From Chara braunii (lineage: Eukaryota > Streptophyta > Charophyceae > Charales > Characeae): a stretch of 64,000 nt of DNA. The notes under the pieces were generated by a model that was not told the origin of the DNA, did not search any database, and saw nothing but the letters and a program-made list of their open reading frames with translations. Positions 43,420-54,999 of the stretch are shown one piece after another. Position 1 is the stretch's first letter. The number at the start of each line of letters is the position of its first letter. A program made the translations under genes and the position numbers. Location of the stretch: contig BFEA01000011.1 of the NCBI GenBank assembly GCA_003427395.1, positions 4,391,841-4,455,840 on the forward strand, given 5' to 3'.

Positions 43420-43924
43420 TCCTGACTCCGTCTTGATATACTAAAGTTATGAAGAAAAGATCGTGGGCAGGTAAATACGAAATCCTCCTTCTCTCCAACT
43501 AGACGAGGCTGACAAGAATAGCTTCTAAGGGAGCTAGTTTCACTTAGCGTCTTCTAACAGTGTCGGGTTCGGTGACGGCTGGGCGAAGGGGGAGCCACAG
43601 ATCGTGACAGCCTAAGTAGACTGTGGCGAAAAGCTCTTCGAAGACAGTGCGGAGTAGTACGGCTACCTCCATAGCCGTGGCGCCATCATGTTGGTGACGT
43701 CAACGACTGTCCCAGTCCCGTCGTTACCGATGGGATAGCGCTTGGTCCGAAACGTAGCGCGCCGGCGGAAGCACTCCAGACGAACCCTCTCAGTTAAAAT
43801 GGCGATTTCCGTGTTCTACGGAAATGTTCGTTCTAATTTTGCACATTTGGTGAGTAGTGGAGCAAGGCCCTTAGTGAAATTTCTCAGGACTATGGTAGTC
43901 CTCGAAAAATGCCTCTTGGATCCA

Positions 43925-44280
43925 CTGGCCTAACTCAGTTGGTAAGGCACGCAAGTGGCATTCATGAGGTCTTGGGTTCAATCCCCGTTGGCCCCATGTA
44001 CCTTCCTGGGCAACCTATGCCATTGGTTCCCCCGAGTGCCATTGAGCAGAGACTGTTGATGTTCATAGGGGAAGGGGACCGGAGGGGAAGCATAGTCACT
44101 GGCCCATCGAAGAAGATCGGTCCTCGTGCTACCGGCTGACCCCTGGCCGGTATCCCCCGCCTGCTACAGCAGGTATCACACCTGCTGGCCGGTGCAGCTC
44201 CCGCATGCTCCCTGGTTGGCGGCTTGAGCACGGATGTCCTGCTACGGAGTTCCCCGTAATACTATAATAATGACAATAAA
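43925..44280 (+). mobile_element. SINE-like element of a second family
   Basis: The head resembles a tRNA: GGCCTAACTCAGTTGGTAAG (box A) and, about 40 nt on, TTGGGTTCAATCCCCG (box B). A ~300-bp body follows, ending AATACTATAATAATGACAAT then AAAAAA. It is unlike the SINE family at 28.7-32.4 kb except in box A. No target duplication was found. Confidence 0.6.
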
Positions 44281-44448
44281 AAAGGCCTGAAAGAGGGTCC
44301 GGCCCAGATTCGACAGGTAATTGAATTGGTAGGGCAGTCTGTACCCTATTTCAATAAAAAAAAAAAGGCCTGAAAGGGGGTCCGGTCCAGATTCGACAGG
44401 TAATTGAATTGGTTGGGCAGTCTATACCCTATTTCAAAAAAAAAAAAA
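44281..44448 (+). repeat. Two tandem ~83-bp A-tailed units
   Basis: GGCCTGAAAG(A/G)GGGTCCGG(C/T)CC through CCCTATTTCAA is present twice, each ending in 11-13 A residues. It looks like two head-to-tail copies of a short retroposed sequence lying between the two LINEs. Confidence 0.85.
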
Positions 44449-44926
44449 ACTGCCGCGTGGAGTGAAGAGTGGGATTTCCGCTAGCGATAGCGTTATTCGG
44501 TGCGCTATTCCGGAGGTTTGATACCCTCCCTGTTTAGTGGTCGCCGAGGAAGCGCAGGGTTTTGACGCTACAGGTAAACTCTAGGCCCGGGGGAACACGA
44601 CGGTTGGCACGTTAATGCTCTAAGTTAGTGTTTTCGGGTAACAATGGATAAGCCATCTCCGAGTAGTCAGCGCCATGATGACCTTGGTGAGGTCTGTGCT
44701 TCTTGTTTGGCAATTTCCGAACACTCTCCGAGGAGAAGGAAGACGGACAGGATGACCCCCTTATTTCGTATTATCCATCAGTTAATGCGATTTTTTTCGA
44801 AGTCTAGCAGTTCGCGTTTGGTGTGAGAGGTTTCCAAGGGCGTGCGTCACAGTAGGTGCCCGCCATTGAAGTGTACAGCGATAACTGGTTTTTAATAACA
44901 ATTGAAGAAGACTCGTTAAACAAGCT

Positions 44927-47453
44927 ATGGCATCACAAGGAGAGATCCTGCAAGGGAGAGCAAGGGGGCAACAAGGCAGTAGAGGACGTTCCCCTCCGAA
45001 CAGTGCAGATGTGCCACTCTCGGAGGAAGACCGGATGAAGATGCTGATATCTAAATGTTATGACGACGGCATTTTACCAGAGAAATTTCAACATGGTGAA
45101 TGGATCATCGAGAATGGAGTACGGGTTTTTGTAGTCAATCCACAACTCGACGAGCTCACCACAACCTGGCTTAAGGAACGCACCGTTACAATAATATTCC
45201 AAGGTGCTGCGAGGGATCTACTGATGAGAACCAGAGAAGACTTGATACGGGGTGATGAGAACGGCTGGCATAGAGAACGTAGTTTTGACTGTAATTCTGA
45301 AAAGGGTCGAGTGCATGCCAAGGGACCCAACGTCTTCTCTTATGTAGCGAAGTCTAGAGAGGTAGCGCAGTGGATGGTGCCGAAGGTGGAGGACGAAGTG
45401 ACTATCCGAGGTATTGATTACGACATGATTTTTAAACCTTGGTGGATGCGCTCATAACTAGATGAGAGAAGAAGGCTTGAAGACAAATCCAAGTTCTGGG
45501 TTATGGCAATTTGTGTCCCCTTGCGGGCAATGTTCCATATTGAGAGTATGGTGGAAACTTCGATGGGACACGTAATAAACAGTATCCCTCCAGAACAAGA
45601 TCGCACCAAGCCTAAACTCATGAACCTCAAATTCGAGCTCAATAAAGAGGCAAAAGGTAACTTTGAGCCCGAGTTTTCCATCCGTTTGGGAAGCGAGACC
45701 ATCCTGATTAAGTTTGTGTGTAAACATATGCCATGGTTTACGAGATGCGGATGGTGGAACCATACGGCAGAAGACGGCTGCCCAAGAGTTGAAGAAGATG
45801 AAGCTAATCAGGAAGAAAACGTGCAGCGACAGCCAAACTCTACTCGCAACCGTCAACAACGAGGACAAGAGAATTATCAAATTCGACACGCAACTTCTCA
45901 AGACCGCTCTTCGAACACAGAAGGAGCAAACCAGTTCCATTCTACGGGTGGAGAACGGAGTAGCAGACAACCGGTTATGCAAGCAACATCGAGAGCAAGA
46001 GGTCCAAGTGGAGAGGTCCGTTGCAGAGAAAGGGGTGAATCCAGCGGCAACCAAAGGGCGTCTGTGACAAGGCAAAACCAACTACTACCTCTGCAGCAAC
46101 AACATCGAGGGGCTTTCAGGCTAAACACACCCCTAGGAATTCAAGTCTCAAGGCTTGATCAAGCAATTTTACCATACTTTTCGGTTTCGCTAAGGTATGG
46201 TATTTTTTTTCGGCCACAACACGAAGGCTCAGAGGGAGGTAATTACCTCATGACCTCTGTTGGCACAAGGACTCTGGCAGCCAAAAGCGCACCAAGAGGA
46301 AGCAGCAATAATTGCTGTAAATTTTCCGAGCGTACAAAGCCCGAACGGATGAGAGGCGTCGGGTCTATGGCAGAGCAGGTGAGGGAGGTCACACAAATGG
46401 AAGATGAACATGAGGGGGAAGGGGACGAGGGAGTGGATGGACTGCCCGATGGCTCGATTGACAGAAACCAATCTCAAGGATAAAGGATGAAGGAATCCCC
46501 TCGTATTATTCCTTTGGGGGTTGAAAGAGATATTTTGGAAGATAGGGTCTTCGAAGAACAAATGCTTTTGCCGCTGGTTTGCGCAAGACGCGACCGGGAA
46601 GTCTTTGTCGTTGGCCTACTAGTTGACAGAGAAGATAACTTGATTATGCCGATAGTGAGGGTCGAAGAAATACCGATGGAAACGTCGATCCGGGAAAGGG
46701 TGAGATACCTCTACGCAGACAGATTCCCCTTTCGTCTATTCCCGGAGTTTATGTTGCCTAAACTCAGGGCGGAGGTAGCAAAGGACAAGGTAGTTCGTTA
46801 CACTATTGCCTTCATCGATGCACGTCTTCCGAGTGAGGTCTGGACAGGCCTATCCTCAGTAGGACTAGGCATTTTCCCGCTGGATGCACTTTTACAACCA
46901 TCCATCGATCTGATGTCCGATGTGATAGTTGAACCAGGTGTACCGACTTCATTTCTGACGGATTTCCACCCCAACATGCCCGGAATGTGTAATTGTCATC
47001 AGACCTGTTTAACAACCATTTCGTCGAAATGGACATTTTTTATTTTTTGCCGAAAACTCGTCAAAATTTGTTATTTTTGAGGGTTTAGCGTTTTACAAAC
47101 GCTGGACCCCCTGGCTGTACATAGACCTCGTTTGAGACCAGGCACCTCTAGGCAGGACTGGAGGTGCCAGGTCTCAAGCGAGGTCCATGTACAGCCAGGG
47201 GGTCCAGCGTTTGTAAAACGCTAGACCCTCAGAAACAACAAATTTTGACGAGTTTTCGGCAAAAAAACTCAGTTTCAATTTCGTTCAAAAAATAAAAGAT
47301 GTCCATTTTGATGAAATGGCAGTTTTTCATGAATGCCTCTCCGAAGAGTGGGCGATTGACGATGGTCAAGAAGACGAGGAAGGCACCGACGATCAAAATT
47401 CAGTTTCAGCAGGCATCCAGTCAGCAGGCCTGAACCCAGTGGTTGATGGGTAG
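44927..47453 (+). pseudogene. LINE copy B ORF1
   Basis: It starts MASQGEILQG. The conserved domain (EEDRMKMLISKCYDDGILP, PNVFSYVAKSREVAQWM) ends at a TAA or TAG near 45457, then the frame continues from 45461 (LDERRRLEDKSKFWVMAI...). The zinc knuckle is degenerate (FTRCGWWNHTAEDGC, with one Cys replaced). After a frame change near 46480 it continues (46487-47015), is broken by the foldback at 47016-47319, and ends (DDGQEDEEGTDDQNS...) at TAG 47451-47453. Confidence 0.82.
47016..47319. mobile_element. Foldback/MITE element inside LINE copy B ORF1
   Basis: Long arms pair across a 12-bp loop (47149-47160). The inner ~69 bp (GCGTTTTACAAACGCTGGAC, CCCTGGCTGTACAT...) is nearly perfect. The outer arms (CATTTCGTCGAAATGGACAT..., GCCGAAAACTCGTCAAAATTT) are slightly diverged, with an extra ~30 bp on the right. 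No target duplication is clear. It interrupts the ORF1 frame. Confidence 0.85.
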
Positions 47454-50400
47454 TCTAAAGATAGCAAGTTGGAATGTGAGGGGGCTTGGGGATACAAATG
47501 GTAAACAAAAATGGAAAAGGCTAAAGAGTTGGGACTCATGAAAAATGGATAGATGTGAAGATGCTACAGGAAACAAAGCTATCTGAGGTTAAACTAGCTC
47601 AACTGACGAAATGGTGGGATGAACCACAACTCTGGTCCCCGACCAAAGGATCTAAAAAAGGGGTGGCGATGCTCATCCACAGAAGACTGGAAGCAAGACT
47701 TATTGATTCACATTGTGATATATGGGGTCATTGGTGTTGTGTTAGGATAGAGATAGGTGAGACAGAATGGGCCTTCACGCCTCTGTACGCTCTGAATGAA
47801 CCTAGAGAGAGAATCATATTCTTTGACATGCTGCCACATGTGCTCCCTAACTGTGGAAATTTCATCATTGGAGGTGACTGGAACACTGTTCTCAGTCCGG
47901 GGATGGATTCTGAGTCAGATGGCCGCCTCACAACGGACAGAGTCAAGCTGCTCAGGTGGATTGGTGCTTGGAAGCTCAGAGACATCTTCAGAGACTTTAA
48001 CCCAATGAAACATGAATTCTTTTGGGTAGGCCAATTTGTCCAGCACGCGGGAGTCAGAAGAATAATTGATTTCTTTCTCACCTCCGAAGTAGCAGGAAAC
48101 ACAGTTCGGAATGTCCACATACAAAATGCACCATTTTTTTATCACAAGCAGAGTGCATCACTTCCGCTTTGACCGAGAGAGGCTCTGACTATTTCCGACT
48201 AAATTCGCTCCTTCTGCAAGATGAAGGCATCGGTCGATGGATGGAGGAGTTTTGGCAGAGCTGGAGATCTTCCAGACAGGACTTCGATGCCTCAGTAGAA
48301 TGGATTGACACAGGTCTTAGAATTATCTCCTTGATGCTGGATTTGTGCTCCCGAATAGCAGCTTTCCTGCAAAACAAGGAAGAACAAATTCTTTGAAAAA
48401 AGGTGGAAGCGGCAGAAGAGAAACTAGGGGAACACTTGATTTCGGGCCTCTTCTGGGCTGAGGAACGGAAAGAGAGATTGCAGGAGTGAGAGAGTTATCA
48501 GTGTCGTAAAGAAGAAAGGTGAAACTAAATTCTACAGACAAAAGGGATTGGGACATCAGACAGAATGACTAAAGAGACTTTCAAAAAATTTCTTCCAAGA
48601 AACAGAACGGTGCAGATGAGGGAACTGCAACATCCACATTTGTTGGGTCAGCCACGAGCAACACCAAGTGAGAATCTGTGCAAATACGTTGCATCCTACT
48701 TTCAAGACATTTTAACGACAAGGCGCCCATTTGATGATTTGAACATCGATATAACTGAACTGTCCCCGCTCTGAAACAACATGGAGGTGAAAATTTCAGC
48801 TGAGTCTAGACAAGGGCTGGACATGCCTATTACGAAAGAGAAATTTATCACTACAGTCAAGTCAATGACCCTTAGAAAAAACTCCGGGGGAAGATGGGCT
48901 ACCGGTGGAATTCTTCATTGCCTATATGCAACCGTTTGTAGGAGATCTCATTGACATGAATAACTCCATCTTGGATGGTGGGACGTTAGGGAGGACGATG
49001 ACTCAGGGCATCATTTCCTTGCTCTACAAGAAAGGTGATCAAAGTGAAGTCCGCAATTGGCGTCACATCTCTCTTCTGAACGTGGTATATAAATTTCTAG
49101 CGAAGGCTCTGGCATGCAGACTGTCGAAATTTCTCCCCAGTTTGATCCAAAGAGACCAAGGAGTGTTCGTTTGAGGGTGATCCATCTTTGAAAACATCGT
49201 AACAACTATTGAGGTTTTGAAACTCGTGGAAAGGGAGGAGGAAGACGTTGCAATCCTTCTGTTGGACTTAGAAAAGGCTTATGACCGAGTCAACTGGACT
49301 TTTGTACAAAATTCAGGGTGGTTGGCTTTGGACAACCCTTCTGCAATTGGGTAAAGGTCATGTATAGCTTGTCTACAGCAGCAGTTCGTGTAAACGGGCA
49401 TATATCGGATGAATTTCATCTGTCGTGCTCTCTGCGATAGGGATGTCCCTTGGCGTTGTTGCTCTTTGCCTTGCATCTGGAGCCCCTTCTCTGTAACTTC
49501 AGGAGGCACCCAGAAATCACGGGTATTGTTTTGGAGAACGGAAAGAAGAGTCGTGTCAAAGCACTAGCGGATGACTTGTTTACCATTTCTCAAAATTCAT
49601 GTCAGTCTTTGGATGCACTCAAATCTTGTTTGTCTAACTTCGCTGAACTGTCTGAGGCAGCGGTGAATTGAAACAAGTTCGTCTTTTTCCTTCCGAAGAA
49701 GTTCTCGCCGAGTGTTCAATGGGGTATGGAAAGAGTACAGGCTGACACGGCGGAATGATTTCTGGGCGTCCAAGTGACATTGGGAGATTGCTACTCCTCA
49801 CAGGACTTTATAAGCAAGAAAAAATTTCCAAACGAGTCAAGGGGTGAGGGAGAGCCTTCCACATGTCTCTCATAGAAAGAGCGTTGGTAATAACGGTGTT
49901 TGCTTTTGCTCTTCTCTGGTACGTAGCAGCACTCTGAAGATTGTCCCCAGCGACACTCAAAACGGTAAAAGAAGTAGCATGCTGATTTATCTGGAAGCCG
50001 GACAGCCACTAAGACCAATGTTACATCTCCAAGATCGCCTGGGACAACATCTGTCTACCGAAAGCGGGAGGTGGGTTATCTGTGGTTGATAAGGCTCTGC
50101 AAAATACGACACTATTAGCTAAGTGGATCACCAGAGTGGCGACATGAGATCAGGAAGCCGACTGGATTCTTCTGGCAGAACTGTTGCTAGTAAGAGAATG
50201 AAAGTTGTCTAGAGCGAAAAACTTTTGGTTCGTCATTATGACGGACACATATTCTTGTAAGCGTCTTAGATCGAGGTTTTGGTGTGACGTATTGCTGGCC
50301 TGGAAGAAGGCAAAGCCCACGATAGTGATCCCCCCATGCTCAAAGGAGGAAGTAAAACACCAACCTTTATTTGAGAATCCATGGATTCAAGAAAGTGAAG

Positions 50401-51280
50401 GAAGTTGGTTCTCATTGCACAGAAAACCAAGCTCCTTCGGTCAGAGTTCGCTTCAAAAGGGGATCAGTACTGTTGGCGACTTGTGGGACGATTCAACAAA
50501 CCAGTGGAAGTCTCATCTACAACTGAAACAGACTCCTGGCCAACTACCAATGCAAGAAGACAGGGCAAAGCAGTTAAAGGAAGCCATACCGAAAAACTGG
50601 AGACTTTTGTTGGGCCCGGAAGGCCTCAATAGACCAGGAACGTGGTACAAACAGTTAAACAGTGAAGCGGACCTGTTTTTTAGAGTAGAGAGCTGGTATG
50701 AAGGCGGTGTGGGCAAACGCTGGATGAAATCGTACGAACAGGAGGTCCAAGGCCTTCCAAAATTAGAAAGAGTTGGCATGCAATTGCATTATGGCCTTAA
50801 TAGATTCACAAAAGTCAGGGTAAGGATGCAGGTACCTGTAGATGCAGACCTCCCGATGATCCCTTTCTTAGTTGGCAATGACACCCCTCTCAATAAGTCG
50901 AGGATTGATGAGGCAGCCTGGGGATGGAAGGTGGAGGAAAATCTGGTTAAAGGATTGGGTAACCTCGATGAGAACTTGCTTCCGAAACTTAAAACAGAAC
51001 CAAAGACGCTAATTTCTAAGATCAATGGAAGGTGGCAAAGGGAGATTTTGGAGTTGCCACCTCCGATGTACAGAGAGTTGTCACGCGTATGGTCATAGTT
51101 GGAGTTTCTCCTGTCGCAAAAATGGCCTCCCTACTATGGCGTCAGTTACACCTAGCAGTTCCGACCTCAAAATGGTTGTCGGATAAGAGAATGGTTGTCA
51201 ACACAGTTTGTGTCCGCTGTCAAAATGAAACGAAATCGACATCCCACCTTTGGTGGGACTGTCCCAAATCACGACGATAG
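47446..51280 (+). pseudogene. LINE copy B ORF2 (endonuclease, RT, zinc domain)
   Basis: Its ATG at 47446 overlaps the ORF1 stop in ATGGGTAG. Endonuclease: KIASWNVRGLG, LQETKL, FIIGGDWNTVL, IDFFLTS. The SDH motif is lost. RT: ISLLYKKGDQSEVRNWR at about 49010 and VKALADDLFTIS at about 49555. A segment at 50205-51098 is the region between RT and zinc domain. The zinc domain at 51200-51280 is VRCQNETKSTSHLWWDCP. Many stops, including one about 30 codons from the start. Confidence 0.9.
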
Positions 51281-52107
51281 TGGGAATGGTGGGAGTATCA
51301 TTGGAAGAGATTTACAGGGCTAGCGGAATTCATAGGTCAACAGTAGACCCTTTAGGTGGGACCCCGGAGGGCTTCAACCGCAAGGAGCGATGGGGGTATA
51401 TAGCATAGGTGTGTTGTGCAATCCTTCTTTAGGTTATCTAGCTCGATCAGAATAGTAAGAGATTCCAGGGTGTTATTATGACAGAGCGGCAAGCAGGAGT
51501 AACTTTCAAACTCCTACTGACCAACACCATTCGCCAGGCAGACTAGTACAAGAGGGTCAAGGACTTTGATAAAGCTACTGGGCTGGCTTGGTTCAAGAAG
51601 ACCTGGTGCATCAGGGAGCAACTTGCTCGGATCACTCATGAAGGGAAATTGACCCTGTGCAATTGGATTGAGCGTAGGTAGTGAGGTAGGTAGGAAATAG
51701 GGGTTAGAATATAGGAATAAAGTAAGTTTGGCTCAATGAACCAGGTGCACTCGGTTCCAGTTGGGGAACGAAGTAGTTCGCACCGGAGTAAGGGGGGTGG
51801 GAGAGTGTCAGTCATATATAACGGAACAGGGTTCCTCTCGACCGAATTAGGCCGAGGTAGTAGTGACAGGTGGTAAGGTCACGTGCATGATTTCTAAATT
51901 AATTGAAGTATAACATGAGAATTGATTAATAGGAATAGCTTGAGTTGTGGGTTAAACAGGAGATTCAAGTTGGTTGTCTTTGAATGGTTGGAAAACTAAA
52001 CCGGTTGATGCTGTCGGGATAACTCCGGGTTGAATTGTGAGGACCCCCGACCTCGTTCATTGATGTTTTTAGAATATAAGACATTAAAAAAAAAAAGAAA
52101 AAAAAAG

Positions 52108-54950
52108 CGGGTTGTGACTTAAGAAAAGAACAAAAAAATCAAAAGGGATAATTGCATCTGTATCCTATTTCAAGATCGGAATTCCCGCTATGCCCAGTCC
52201 CAGCACCCAACTGGCATCTATATCCTACTTTGGTCGTACACCACGTGAAAATAGCACCAACGGGCCCAAGGCTATTAACATGGAAACTTGAGATAGAATC
52301 AAGCTGGCTATTAACATGGAAACTTGAGATCTGGAACTAGATGAAGGAAATTAAGTACTTCTGAATGAGTTGGGGCCTCAAGGCCATCAAACGAGCTAAT
52401 TCCGAAATATTTCATTTCCATTACTTCGCAGACACTTTTCTCCAATGCTGGAAATGCACGCTGGAAATGCCCTGCGCGCCAAGCTTTGTTGAGCCTTCAG
52501 GGATACTTTTTTTTTTCATTTGCCCGACACCTCCAGCCATTGTGGGCAGGGCCTACCCCGCATATGCGATAAGGGCCTGCAACGGTGTTTTGGACCAAGT
52601 GCTAAAAGGAGAAAAACAAATTATACACCTCCCGGTCTCACAGGTCCTTGGTTGGTCAGCACAAAATTATCCACATCCCTAAAATCTGGGCAGTCAAAAT
52701 TGGATATGCAGTATTATGCACATAATTTGCACGGGTGTGAGCATAATTTGAGCATTCCGGTGTCGGTGTTATTACCCTTACAAGGGTATCCGCCATAGTT
52801 TTTGCAAGTGTCAGAAATGGGTGTTGATTCGAGATTTGGGTACTCCACGCAAACCGCAACCAGTTTCTTTTTGTGACCAGCCGTGTGTTGAAAGAAAATA
52901 GGGAGTATGTGAGTATGCAGTTTTGAGGCGTGCGTGATAATTCTTATTGACGTTACAGAGCCAGCACATTTGCCGACCAACTTTTTACTTTTGATTAAAT
53001 TAGGATAAAGTGGTCTTTCCTATTTGACGATGCATCGACCGTGACGCGTGTGTGCGCGCAGAGGCGGCACCATTGTGACCAACGTCAGATCTAGTTACCG
53101 ACACCACGCATTAAAAAATTTTACTTTCGACTTTACTTTTGAGGCGGTGGTTGAACCCGCGTGGAGTAGGATTCATAAGGGGGGAGGTTATTATGCTGGT
53201 TTAAACGGTGCGGGCAACCATTGGCCGACATGGTGGATGCTAAGCGGAGTCCAGCATAGGAAAAATTGTTTGACTGCGGATACAAGTGGGGTATGACTTT
53301 GGAGGAGTGGATTTTTGCGAGGGTCAAGATCGACACCAGCATTGACTGTTGCATGGTAAGCGGTGTTAACGATGGGCGTAAAATGGGTTGGGCTCCTCTG
53401 CGGGGTGCTTGCCAGTCATGGGGTTAACTGGTGGGCCAAGGGGTGGCCTCGGTGTGTGTTGGTAGGGCTGCGCCCCGCTCAACACCCACTTTGGCGGATG
53501 TCTATTGGATGACTCTGCCAGCACCTTGTGAGAAATCAAAGTTTACAGGTTCCAAGGGGAGTATGGTCACAAGGATGAAACTTAAAGGACTTGACGGAAG
53601 GGCACCCCCAGGCGTGGAGCCTGCGGCTTAGTTTGACTCAACACGGGGAAACTCACCAGGTCCAGACATAGCAAGGATTGACAGATTGAGAGCTCTTTCT
53701 TGATTCTATGGGTGGTGGTGCATGACCATTCTTAGTTGGTGGAGTGTTTTGTCTGGTTGATTTCATTAACGAACGAGACTTCGGCCTGCTAAATATCTAC
53801 GTGGGGTCGGCGACTTGAAAAAGTCTCACGGGAGGATTCCTCGCTGCAATTTTGTGCCAACTCTAGAGGGTAAGGGGGAGGGCATGTCGTTCCTGAACTT
53901 CCTGGAAAAGTCTCACGGGAGACAACAACCAATAGCGATGGAGAGTGCCACCAAAAAAAAAAGGAAAAAAGAACAAAACAAACGAGTGCCCTCGAAAATT
54001 GACAACGATTGGCTCAACTGATTTCCAAAGGGTTTTCCAAGCGCATTTGGTCCACCGTGATTGGGTCCCCGCAAAATTGTTTCCCGCCTTTCCAAAATCC
54101 TTTGCCCGTTTTTTTTGGCCGACCGCTTTTTCCATCATTTTTTCAGTGGGGTCCATGCCTAAGATATTGGAGCATCTTGGCTCTGACCTCATTGACGTCG
54201 GTTGGGGATGGTTTCAAAATTTTGATTTCATAACTTTTAGCACTTCAATGTTGTCTGTACTTTTGAGGGGTCATTTAGCCTTTTTGATATTTTTATCGTG
54301 CTTGATTTGCTATTGGATTATGTTCTTGTAAAAAAACACTTGGTCAATTCGTAATTTGTCATTCTATTTATAGCTTGAATTTGATAACCCTCTCCTTTTT
54401 TTCTTTTTTTTTTTGGCTGCTCTGTCTATTGATGGGGAGTGACAACTGCTGGAAAATGGGTCCAGCATCCCTTGAATACATTCTCTCTTTTTTTAGCATG
54501 AACCATACGTGTTGAAAACTGGATCCACATCCCGTGGCAACCCTTCTCCCAACCCCCCTTCCTCACCCTTGACCTAACAGGGTATCGGAGGGAGTCACTA
54601 GGGGGCACCAGTGGGTCCTTCCTAGCCCGCCAACGTCTCCTGCCTCTGAACCATCCTCGAACTACCTATGCAAGGAATCTTTGTGTTGAGATCCATGCTC
54701 AACCATGCTCATCCTCCTTTTTTTCTCCAAACTACTCGTGCCGAGAACTGGACTCAGTGTCTTTTGGATTACCTATGTCGAACCACTGTGCTGGAAATCG
54801 GGTACAGCATCCCATGGCTACGTTGGGGGGGGGGCGGGGGGGGGTCTCAGGCTGCCCCTTGCTCGGGTCCCATTAGAGCAAGCGGGTGTGGGGGAAAGGG
54901 GTCCGGGAACTCCACTGCGAGTCTCAATGGGATTCCGGGATCAACCACAG
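52108..54950. other. No supported gene
   Basis: It contains a 38-bp tandem duplication (CTATTAACATGGAAACTTGA, 52269-52331). A patch near 52480-52560 resembles the interior of the 30529-30864 element. Near 54440-54800 are loose repeats of a CTGG(A)AAATGGGTCCAGCATCCC-like phrase with CGAACCA, and GGGGGGGGGG runs lie at 54825-54845. Frames up to about 130 codons lack recognisable motifs. Confidence 0.6.
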
Positions 54951-54999
54951 TCCAGTTCCGAAAGACTAGTCTGTAGTCCCTGTGCGCCTCCTCCTCTAC

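Larger units (their letters stand above)
36440..43440 (-). mobile_element. L1-clade LINE, copy A, nearly full length, inactive
   Basis: Minus strand order: ORF1 (41204-43419), ORF2 (36991-41211) with AP endonuclease, RT and a C-terminal zinc domain, then a 3' UTR ending in an AATAAATAAAT-type A-rich tail near 36440-36460. A 26-base A run on the plus strand at 36645-36670 interrupts the UTR and may be a separate insertion. The 5' end is not defined and may extend to about 43850. ORF2 contains several stops. Confidence 0.9.
44640..52107 (+). mobile_element. L1-clade LINE, copy B, full length but heavily decayed
   Basis: The order is 5' leader, ORF1 (44927-47453), ORF2 (47446-51280), ~800 bp 3' UTR and an A-rich tail at 52082-52107. 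Proteins are clearly homologous to copy A (for example WLKERTVTIIF against WLKEHTVTIIF and ALADDLF in both), but it carries more stops, so it is older or faster decaying. It points away from copy A, with 5' ends about 1.2 kb apart. A 304-bp foldback element is inserted in ORF1. Confidence 0.9.

Noticed and set aside
43921-43995. Possible tRNA gene
   Set aside because: Boxes A and B are present, but the acceptor stem pairs only about 4 bp and no clean anticodon arm forms. The A-rich tail downstream fits a SINE better.
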